Positions 57,838 to 64,000 of a stretch of 64,000 nt of DNA are shown here, piece after piece; the stretch's first letter is position 1, and each line of letters starts with the position of its first letter. The DNA is from Streptomyces cellostaticus (GTDB lineage: Bacteria; Actinomycetota; Actinomycetes; Streptomycetales; Streptomycetaceae). The notes under the pieces were generated by a model. The model was given only the letters and a program-made list of their open reading frames with translations. It was not told the origin of the DNA and ran no database searches. The stretch spans positions 62,001-126,000 of the forward strand of contig NZ_JALLIN010000014.1 in assembly GCF_023630175.1 (NCBI RefSeq), written 5' to 3'. A program made the position numbers and the translations under genes.

Positions 57838-59220
57838 GTGACCACCACGCTCGCAGGCGGACGTGCCGCCCGCCGCCAGACGATGCGCCGCATCCGCCCG
57901 CGTCGCTCCCCGGCCGTTCCGCTGCTGATCGCGGTCTGGGCGGGCGCCGCGGCCGTGTTGTGGCTCTGGTGGCACAACACCCCGGCCATCGCGGACGACA
58001 ACGGCAGGATCCTGAACGCGGGCCGGATCACCGGTCTGCTGGCCGGCTATCTGATGGCGCTGGTCGTGCTCCAGATGGCACGGGTACCGGCGCTGGAGCG
58101 CCGGGTCGGCTCGGACCGGGTGGCCCGCTGGCACGCGATGAGCGGCCGTTACACGCTCTGCCTGATCGTCGCGCACGTGTTCCTCACCATGTGGGGCTAC
58201 GCGCTGCAGGCGGGCCGGACGCTCGGTGACGTGGTGCAGCAGACCGTCGACTCCGTCAACCAGCTCCCGGACATGGGCAAGGCCGCCGTCGGCACGGGCC
58301 TGTTCGTGCTGATCGGGGTGAGCTCGGTGGGCGGGATCCGCCGCCGGCTGCCGTACGACGCCTGGTACCACGTGCATCTGCTGACGTACGCGGCGGTGTT
58401 CCTGACGTTCTGGCACCAGATCACCACCGGCAACGACTTCGCGGTCGAGCCGGTCGCCAAGACCTTCTGGTACGGGCTGTACGGCGCCGTCACGGCGCTG
58501 GTGCTCTGGTACCGGATCCTCACCCCGTTGCGGCTGAACATCCGTCACCGGATGCGTGTGGAGGCGGTGATCGAGGAGACGCCGGGCATCGTGTCGGTGC
58601 TGATCGGCGGGCGGAAGCTGCACCGGATGGGCGCGGAGGCGGGGCAGTTCTTCCGCTGGCGGTTCCTGGCCCCCGGGATGCGGTTCAGCTCGCACCCGTA
58701 CTCGCTGTCGGCGGCGCCCCGGCCGGACATGCTGCGGATCACGGTCAAGGCGATCGGCGACCACAGCTCCCGGCTGCGCGAGCTGGCGCCCGGCACCCGG
58801 GTGTGGGCGGAGGGCCCGTACGGGGCGCTCACCGCGCAGCGGCGCAGCCGGGGCAAGGTGCTGCTGGTGGCGGGCGGGGTCGGCATCACGCCGATGCGGG
58901 CGCTGTTCGAGACGCTGCCCGGCGCGGCCGGTGACATCACCCTGCTGTACCGGGCCAACACCACCCAGGACCTGGCACTGTGGGACGAGCTGGCCGCGAT
59001 CGCCGAGGAGCGGGGCGCCCGCCTGATGTACGCGGTCAACAGCCCGGACGGGGAGCGGCCGGACATCTCCGCGGAGAACCTCCAGCGGAAGATCCCGGAC
59101 GTGGACCACCACGACGTCTTCATGTGCGGTCCGCCCGGGTTCGCGCAGTCCGTGTACGAGGCACTGCGCGAGGCCGGAGTCCCCGCGCGCCGTATCCACC
59201 ACGAGTCGTTCGAGATGTGA
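57838..59220 (+). CDS. Ferric-reductase-like membrane flavocytochrome, copy 2
   Basis: A 460-residue paralogue of the protein at 55944 with the same layout: six helices with haem-ligand histidines (RWHAMSGR, LIVAHVFLT, WYHVHLLTYAAVF, FWHQI), the FR-type FAD domain (HPYSLSAAP) and the NAD(P) domain (AGGVGITPMRALFE, MCGPPGF). It starts at GTG 57838 with a GGAGG ribosome site. Tandem duplication of the reductase/FMN-protein module is evident, since each copy is followed by its own FMN-binding protein. Confidence 0.9.
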   Translation: MTTTLAGGRAARRQTMRRIRPRRSPAVPLLIAVWAGAAAVLWLWWHNTPAIADDNGRILNAGRITGLLAGYLMALVVLQMARVPALERRVGSDRVARWHAMSGRYTLCLIVAHVFLTMWGYALQAGRTLGDVVQQTVDSVNQLPDMGKAAVGTGLFVLIGVSSVGGIRRRLPYDAWYHVHLLTYAAVFLTFWHQITTGNDFAVEPVAKTFWYGLYGAVTALVLWYRILTPLRLNIRHRMRVEAVIEETPGIVSVLIGGRKLHRMGAEAGQFFRWRFLAPGMRFSSHPYSLSAAPRPDMLRITVKAIGDHSSRLRELAPGTRVWAEGPYGALTAQRRSRGKVLLVAGGVGITPMRALFETLPGAAGDITLLYRANTTQDLALWDELAAIAEERGARLMYAVNSPDGERPDISAENLQRKIPDVDHHDVFMCGPPGFAQSVYEALREAGVPARRIHHESFEM

Positions 59221-59237
59221 GCGGGAGCTGCGAAGCG

Positions 59238-60053
59238 ATGAGGAAGAGCCATCCCATTCGGCGCGTCGTGCTGGCCACCGCGGCCACGGTGTCCGGAGTC
59301 GTGCTGCTGCTGTCGCTGAAGCCCGCGTCGGACCCTGCCGCGGCGGCCGCCGCCGGTGCGGCCCCGCAGCCGGGCGCGGCCGCGCGGCCGTCGCCGCAGG
59401 GCGGACAGCGGGGCGGTGCGGCGGCGGGCACCGTCACCGGTGACGCGGCGCAGACGCAGTACGGAGCCGTGCAGGTGCGGCTGACCGTCGCGAACGGGAA
59501 GATCACCGGGGCGGAGGCGGTGCAGGCGCCCAAGGGCGGGGTCAGTGACCAGAAGACCGCGCTGGCCGTGCCCAGGCTCAACCAGGAGGCCGTGGCCGCC
59601 GGGAACGCCGACATCGACGCGGTGTCCGGCGCGACGTACACGAGCACCGGCTACAAGAAGTCACTGCAGTCGGCGCTGGACAAGATCAAGGCCTCGTCCC
59701 CGGGGTCGGGCGGCGAGACCGGCGCGGGCTCCGGTTCCTCGGGGGGCTCCGGTTCCTCGGGCGACTCGGGGGCCGCGCGGGCCCGGACCGTCACCGGCCG
59801 GACGGCGCAGACGCAGTACGGTCCGGTGCAGGTGAGGATCACGGTCAGCGGGGGCCGCATCACCCGGGCGGAGGCGGTGCAGGCGCCCGAGGGCGGGGTC
59901 AGCGGCCAGAAGACCACGCTGGCCGTGCCCAGGCTCAACCAGGAGGCCGTGGCCGCCGGGAACGCCGACATCGACGCGGTGTCCGGCGCGACGTACACGA
60001 GCACCGGCTACAAGAAGTCGCTGCAGTCGGCGCTCGACCAGGCCGGTGGCTGA
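59238..60053 (+). CDS. Exported double FMN-binding domain protein
   Basis: A 271-residue protein: signal/anchor helix (RRVVLATAATVSGVVLLLSL), a Pro/Ala/Gly linker, FMN_bind domain 1, a Gly/Ser-rich linker and FMN_bind domain 2. Each domain ends in VSGATYTSTGYKKSLQSALD with the ApbE target Thr, so two covalent flavins are predicted. The two domains are nearly identical even in DNA. GGGAG ribosome site. It can form a multi-flavin wire outside the membrane. Confidence 0.9.
   Translation: MRKSHPIRRVVLATAATVSGVVLLLSLKPASDPAAAAAAGAAPQPGAAARPSPQGGQRGGAAAGTVTGDAAQTQYGAVQVRLTVANGKITGAEAVQAPKGGVSDQKTALAVPRLNQEAVAAGNADIDAVSGATYTSTGYKKSLQSALDKIKASSPGSGGETGAGSGSSGGSGSSGDSGAARARTVTGRTAQTQYGPVQVRITVSGGRITRAEAVQAPEGGVSGQKTTLAVPRLNQEAVAAGNADIDAVSGATYTSTGYKKSLQSALDQAGG
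59430..60041 (+). repeat. Intragenic duplication of the FMN-binding domain
   Basis: The segments 59430-59684 and 59787-60041 (offset 357 bases) are close copies. About 100 bases (59562-59662 and 59919-60019) are identical, including synonymous positions. Confidence 0.9.
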
Positions 60054-60849
60054 CCCGATGGACGAGCCGGCCGGCGCACCCGCCGCTGTGCGGCACGCGG
60101 AGGAGGTCATGGGGACCGTCTTCTCCTTCGACGTCCGCGGCGGACGGCCCGAGGCGGTGCGCGAGACGCTGGCCGCGGCGGTCGCCGGACTGCACCGGGC
60201 CGACGCGCTGTTCTCCACCTACCGCGAGGACAGCGAGCTGACCCGGCTGGTCCGGGGCGAGCTGACCGTGGCGCGGTGCGCGCCCGAGATGGCCGAGGTG
60301 CTGGAACTGGCGGCCGAGGCCGAACGGGTCAGCGAGGGCTGGTTCAGCCCCCGGTACCAGGGCGAGCTGGACCCGACCGGCATCGTGAAGGGCTGGGCGG
60401 CGGAACGGGCCGCCCGGCTGCTGGCGGCCGTGGACGGGGTGTGCGGGGTCAGTGTGAACGGCGGCGGCGACGTCCAGATGCTGGGCGCGCCGGAGCCGCA
60501 GCGGCCGTGGCGGGTGGGCGTGGCCGACCCGCTCCGGCCGGGCGGGCTGGCCGCGGTGGTCTCGGCGGCGGGCGTGGACGAGCTGTCCGTGGCCACGTCC
60601 GGTACGGCGGAGCGGGGCGCGCACATCGTGGATCCGCGCACCGGCCGCCCGGCGGTCACCGACCTGGTCTCGGTGACGGTGGTGGGGCCGCGGCTGACCT
60701 GGGTGGACTGCTGGGCCACGGCCGCGTTCGCGATGGGTTCGCGGGCGGGCCTGGCGTGGCTGGAGTCGCTGCCCGGCGTGGAGGGCCTGCTGATCACCGC
60801 CGGGGACGAGGTGCGGTGCACCGGGGGTCTGGCGGAGCGGCTGGGCTGA
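60046..60849 (+). CDS. apbE: FAD:protein FMN transferase (ApbE)
   Basis: A 267-residue flavin transferase that moves FMN from FAD to a Thr in FMN_bind proteins. It has the ApbE pattern MGTVFSFDVRG, GWFSPRYQGELDPTGIVKGWAAERA and SVNGGGDVQMLG, and the metal-binding ATSGTAERGAHIVDPRTG. No signal peptide or lipobox is obvious. The GTG at 60046 overlaps the preceding stop; ATG 60058 is the alternative. Placement straight after its predicted substrates makes the function firm. Confidence 0.93.
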   Translation: MADPMDEPAGAPAAVRHAEEVMGTVFSFDVRGGRPEAVRETLAAAVAGLHRADALFSTYREDSELTRLVRGELTVARCAPEMAEVLELAAEAERVSEGWFSPRYQGELDPTGIVKGWAAERAARLLAAVDGVCGVSVNGGGDVQMLGAPEPQRPWRVGVADPLRPGGLAAVVSAAGVDELSVATSGTAERGAHIVDPRTGRPAVTDLVSVTVVGPRLTWVDCWATAAFAMGSRAGLAWLESLPGVEGLLITAGDEVRCTGGLAERLG

Positions 60850-60898
60850 AAGTTCGATTTTGGTAAGTTTCCCCTCCGAACGCGATCCGGGTCCGGTG

Positions 60899-60930
60899 CT
60901 GGGACGTATCCCCTGTGAAGCGAGTCCCAG
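60899..60930 (+). promoter_or_regulatory. Leader hairpin overlapping the ribosome site of the His-rich gene
   Basis: CTGGGAC (60899-60905) can pair with GTCCCAG (60924-60930). The right arm shares two bases with the AGGAGG ribosome site at 60929-60934, so folding could limit translation. Confidence 0.4.
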
Positions 60931-60939
60931 GAGGAACGC

Positions 60940-61149
60940 ATGGCCATCTTCAGCAATCTCATGCCGGCCTACGGCCATGACCACGGCGACGACACGTCGT
61001 TCGACGGCGGATCGGGAACCGGATTCGGCCACGACGGCGGCGACCGTCACGACTTCGGCGACCGCCACGGACACGGCCACGGTGACGGCCACGGAAACGG
61101 CCACGGCGGCCACGGCGGCCACGGCGGCCACGGCCACGGCGGCTACTGA
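60940..61149 (+). CDS. Small His/Gly/Asp-rich protein (69 residues)
   Basis: A 69-residue product: a short hydrophobic start (MAIFSNLMPAYG), then DHGDDTSFDGGSGTGFGHDGGD and a final stretch dominated by GHG/GGH units ending GHGGY. The gene has a perfect AGGAGG ribosome site. No family is recognised. The His/Asp content suggests metal binding, or the product could be a modified or exported peptide because an ABC exporter and a kinase-like protein follow directly. No cleavage site (GG or similar) can be named with certainty. Confidence 0.8.
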   Translation: MAIFSNLMPAYGHDHGDDTSFDGGSGTGFGHDGGDRHDFGDRHGHGHGDGHGNGHGGHGGHGGHGHGGY

Positions 61150-61226
61150 TCGCATCCCGAGGCGGAGCGGCCCGGTGACCGAAGGCCCCGGCCCGCCCCG
61201 CCACCGACTTCCGAGGAACGCATGCC

Positions 61227-63062
61227 ATGGCGCAGGTCCTGCGGCGGCTGCTGTCGGTGGGCGACACCTCCGACGCCGTGGTCGCCGCCGCTCCCCCGGT
61301 GCCCCTGCGCGAGGTCTTCCGGCGGTTCTGGCCCTACACCCGCGGCGGCCGGCGCTGGCTCGTGCCCCTCACCCTCTTCAGCCTGGCCGGGCCGGCCGTG
61401 GACGCGGCCGAGATCTGGCTCTTCAAGATCGTCGTCGACGACGTCCTCGTCCCCCGGGATCTGCGCCCCTTTCTGTGGATCGCGCCCGCCTACCTGGGAC
61501 TCATCCTCTGCTCCGGCGTCCTGGGCTTCGGCGACAACGTGACGTCCACCTGGGTCAGCGAACGCTTTCTGCTCTCCCTGCGCTCCGACGTCTTCCGGCA
61601 CGTCCAGGGGCTGTCGCTCGGCTTCTTCGAGCGCCGGCGGCTCGGCGACGTGCTGTCGCGGGTGACCGGCGACGTCGACGCGGTGGAGACGTTCCTGCTC
61701 TCCGGGGTGGCGGACGTCCTGTACTACGTGATCCGCCTGGGAGTCTTCCTCGGACTGCTGTTCTACCTGCGCTGGGACCTGACCCTGCTCGCCCTCGCCA
61801 TCGTGCCGCTGTTCTGGGGTGCCGCCCGGCACTTCGCCAAGCTGATCAAGGCGGCGTCGCGGGAGCGCAGGCGGCGCAGTGGCTCGATCAGCGCGATCGC
61901 CGAGGAGTCCCTGGGCAACGTCGCCCTGGTCCAGGCGTACAACCGGCAGGGGTGGGAGGAGCGCCGGTTCGAGCTGGAGAACCTCGGCAGGTTCCGGGCG
62001 GCGATGGCGTCGGCCCGGATCCGTGCCGTCTACGGACCCGTCGTGGAGATCATCGAGATAACCGGCGGTATCGCCGTGATGGGCCTCGGCACCTGGAAAC
62101 TGGCCCAGGGACAGCTCACGCTGGGCGGGCTGCTGGTCTTCCTGGCGCTGATCGGCAAGCTCTACGGCCCGGTCCGCGGCCTGTCCCGTCTGGGCACCAC
62201 CTTCTACGCGGCCTCCGCCTCGGCCGAGCGGATCATCGAACTGCTGGACCAGCGGCCGCAGGTCGTCGAGGCCCTGCACCCCCGGCGCATCGGCCGGGCC
62301 CGCGGCGAGGTGGAGTTCGACGGCGTCCGGTTCCGCTACCCCGGGACCGCGTCCTGGGCCCTGTCGGACGTGTCCTTCGAGGTGGCACCGGGTCAGACGC
62401 TGGCACTGGTCGGGGCCAGCGGGGCGGGCAAGTCGACGGTCGCGAAGCTGCAACTGCGCTTCTACGACCCCGACCGGGGGGCGGTCCGCCTCGACGGCCG
62501 GGACCTGCGGGAGCTCAGCCTGTCCGACGTACGGGACAGCGTCGCCGTCGTGCTGCAGGAGACGCTCGTCTTCCACGGCACCGTGCGGGAGAACATCGCC
62601 TACGGCCGGCCCGAGGCGTCGGAGGCGGAGATCGTCGCGGCGGCCCGCGCGGCGGACGCGCACGAGTTCATCGAGCTGCTTCCGGAGGGGTACGACACGC
62701 TGGTCGGGCAGCGGGGCCGGACGCTCTCCGGCGGTCAGTGCCAGCGGCTGGCCATCGCCCGGGCGATGATCCGGGACGCCCCCGTGCTGGTGCTGGACGA
62801 GCCGACCACCGGGCTCGACGCCCGCTCGGGCCGGCGGATCATGGACCCGCTGCGCCGGCTCATGGCCGGCCGGACCACCGTCGTGATCTCCCACAACCTG
62901 CTGACCGTCCAGGACGCCACGCGCATCGTGGTGCTGGACCACGGCCGGGTCGTCGAGCAGGGGGCCCACGCCGAACTGCTCGGTCACGACGGACCCTACG
63001 CTCGGCTGCACCGGCTGAACGCCCCGCACGGTGTCCCCTCGCCGGGACGGGTTCCGACATGA
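61227..63062 (+). CDS. ABC transporter, fused permease and ATPase (exporter type)
   Basis: A 611-residue half-transporter. The N-terminal type-1 exporter domain has six helices (to about residue 330). The ATPase has Walker A GASGAGKST (around 395), signature LSGGQCQR (around 500) and Walker B VLVLDEPTTG. No C39 peptidase domain is present. The family exports lipids, drugs or peptides as homodimers. The ATG at 61227 follows GAGGAA. It lies between the His-rich protein and a kinase-like gene, with an ATGA-type overlap to the latter. Confidence 0.93.
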   Translation: MAQVLRRLLSVGDTSDAVVAAAPPVPLREVFRRFWPYTRGGRRWLVPLTLFSLAGPAVDAAEIWLFKIVVDDVLVPRDLRPFLWIAPAYLGLILCSGVLGFGDNVTSTWVSERFLLSLRSDVFRHVQGLSLGFFERRRLGDVLSRVTGDVDAVETFLLSGVADVLYYVIRLGVFLGLLFYLRWDLTLLALAIVPLFWGAARHFAKLIKAASRERRRRSGSISAIAEESLGNVALVQAYNRQGWEERRFELENLGRFRAAMASARIRAVYGPVVEIIEITGGIAVMGLGTWKLAQGQLTLGGLLVFLALIGKLYGPVRGLSRLGTTFYAASASAERIIELLDQRPQVVEALHPRRIGRARGEVEFDGVRFRYPGTASWALSDVSFEVAPGQTLALVGASGAGKSTVAKLQLRFYDPDRGAVRLDGRDLRELSLSDVRDSVAVVLQETLVFHGTVRENIAYGRPEASEAEIVAAARAADAHEFIELLPEGYDTLVGQRGRTLSGGQCQRLAIARAMIRDAPVLVLDEPTTGLDARSGRRIMDPLRRLMAGRTTVVISHNLLTVQDATRIVVLDHGRVVEQGAHAELLGHDGPYARLHRLNAPHGVPSPGRVPT

Positions 63063-63919
63063 GCGCCCCCGCCGCGCGGGAAGCGGCCCCGGCTCTGGCC
63101 CCGGGTACGCGGCCGGTCCCCGGCTACGAGATCCTGGGCCTGCTGACCCGCACCCGCTGGCTGGACGTCCACGACGCCTGGAGCGAGGAGCGCGACTGCC
63201 GGTGCGTGATCAAGGTGCTGCGTCCGGACCGGCGGGGCGAGGCCGACCTGGGCGAGCGGCTGCTGCGGGAGGGCCGGTGGCTGCGGGAGTTCAGCCACCC
63301 CCATCTGGTCCGCGGCTACGAGGCCTTCGAGTCGCCGGAGCCGCTCGTGGTGCTGGAGACCCTGACCGGGGAGACGCTGTCGCACCTGGTGCGGCGGCTG
63401 CGGCACCGGGCCTCCGCGGCCGACGTGGCGCTCCTCGGGGTCCAGCTCTGCTCCGCCGTCCACTACCTGCACCGCCGGGGCCTGCTGCACCTGGACCTCA
63501 AACCGTCCAACGTGGTGGTGGACCGCGGGTACGCGAAGGTGCTGGACCTGAGTGTGGCGCGGCCTCCCGGCCCGGCGCCCGCCGGGGTGGGCACGGTGCG
63601 CTACCTGTCCCCGGAACAGGCCCGCGGCGAGCCGCTCACGGCCGCCGCCGACGTGTGGGGCATCGGGGTCACCCTGTTCGAAGTGGCCTGTGGAGAGCCG
63701 CCGTTCGGCCGCGACGACGCTACCGGGGACCCCGCCGGACGGCGCTGCCCGCAACCGGAGCGGACCGCCCCGCCCGTCGCCTCCCGCCGCCGCCTGCCGG
63801 GCGACCTGGCCGCCGCCGTGGAGGCCTGCCTGCGTCCGGCCGCGCGCGCCCGGCCCTCGCTCACCGATCTGTCCGCCGCCCTCGGGTCCACCCGGCCGGG
63901 CAGCCGCCCCGGCGGCTGA
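63059..63919 (+). CDS. Serine/threonine kinase-like protein with degenerate motifs
   Basis: A 286-residue soluble kinase-fold protein, without a membrane anchor. Kept: VIK lysine (about residue 51), catalytic-loop HLDLKPSN (Asp, Lys, Asn) and SPEQARGE. Changed: the Gly-rich loop is replaced by LLTRTRWLDVHDAW, HRD is HLD and DFG is DLS. ATP-binding aspartate remains, so weak activity or pseudokinase function are both possible. The start overlaps the ABC stop (ATGA), linking it tightly to that transporter. Confidence 0.88.
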   Translation: MSAPAAREAAPALAPGTRPVPGYEILGLLTRTRWLDVHDAWSEERDCRCVIKVLRPDRRGEADLGERLLREGRWLREFSHPHLVRGYEAFESPEPLVVLETLTGETLSHLVRRLRHRASAADVALLGVQLCSAVHYLHRRGLLHLDLKPSNVVVDRGYAKVLDLSVARPPGPAPAGVGTVRYLSPEQARGEPLTAAADVWGIGVTLFEVACGEPPFGRDDATGDPAGRRCPQPERTAPPVASRRRLPGDLAAAVEACLRPAARARPSLTDLSAALGSTRPGSRPGG

Positions 63920-63946
63920 CACCGGACCGGCAGGGGCGTCCCGGGC

Positions 63947-64000
63947 TCACGCCTCTCCGGTGCGGACCTGGCCGCTCTGCAACGGGGCCGTGGCGAGGAC
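63947..64000 (-). CDS. C-terminal end of a gene running off the window
   Basis: A minus-strand frame enters at the window edge and stops at 63947 after VLATAPLQSGQVRTGEA. It converges with the kinase-like gene. Only 17 codons are visible, so no identification is possible. Confidence 0.35.
   Translation of the reverse strand, partial: VLATAPLQSGQVRTGEA

Noticed and set aside
61143..63029. Long minus-strand frame opposite the ABC transporter gene
   Set aside because: Composition is that of an antisense shadow (His/Gln/Arg/Asp-rich) and no domain is present.

Overview
The window is very high in G+C with strong third-position GC bias. It carries ssgB, SsgA/ApbE/CobT-type actinobacterial genes, twin-arginine and lipobox leaders, GTG starts and many GTGA/ATGA stop-start overlaps. 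It reads as a piece of a Streptomyces chromosome (core-like, not an obvious mobile island). No CRISPR array, rRNA, transposase or integrase was seen.

Region 1 (1-13655): a block whose gene set matches the mycobacterial yebC-pdxT-pdxS-pimA-acyltransferase-pgsA-HIT-thrS locus: YebC regulator, PLP synthase (PdxT/PdxS), a LemA-like membrane protein, PimA-type mannosyltransferase, PatA-type acyltransferase and phosphatidylinositol-phosphate synthase (translationally coupled phosphatidylinositol mannoside pathway). HIT and thrS follow after an insertion of an EF-G-like GTPase, a membrane protein and a K+ channel. 

Region 2 (13852-25225): two coupled hypothetical genes (one DUF4365), a DEDDh exonuclease, two identical tRNA-Val(CAC) genes around a decayed stretch, a PGPGW membrane protein divergent from the sporulation gene ssgB, a CGNR zinc-finger regulator, small membrane proteins, a DsbA-family protein, a double GNAT, pabB-pabC (4-amino-4-deoxychorismate to p-aminobenzoate) and a tRNA cluster Gly-Cys-Val-Val-Val.

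Region 3 (25284-45906): zinc-ribbon and phosphotransferase genes, a membrane Ser/Thr kinase, a SpoU methyltransferase, cobalamin/siroheme genes (CysG-like fusion, a giant BluB-CobT fusion, CobL/CbiET), a metNIQ methionine importer preceded by a Cys/Met-rich leader peptide and a frameshifted HAD gene, two membrane proteins, GNAT, an ECF-like sigma factor, a Tat-exported phosphodiesterase and PlsC.

Region 4 (46084-53605): TetR/MFS efflux pair with a palindromic operator, aldo/keto reductase, argG-argH with an ARG box, a PPOX-family protein and an L,D-transpeptidase-like gene with a compensated double frameshift.

Region 5 (53592-64000): a two-component system, then two membrane ferric-reductase-like flavocytochromes each paired with an exported FMN-binding protein, ending in ApbE flavin transferase: a plausible extracytoplasmic flavin electron relay. 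It is followed by a 69-residue His/Gly/Asp-rich small protein, an ABC exporter and a degenerate Ser/Thr kinase, which look like one unit and are the least familiar system in the window.
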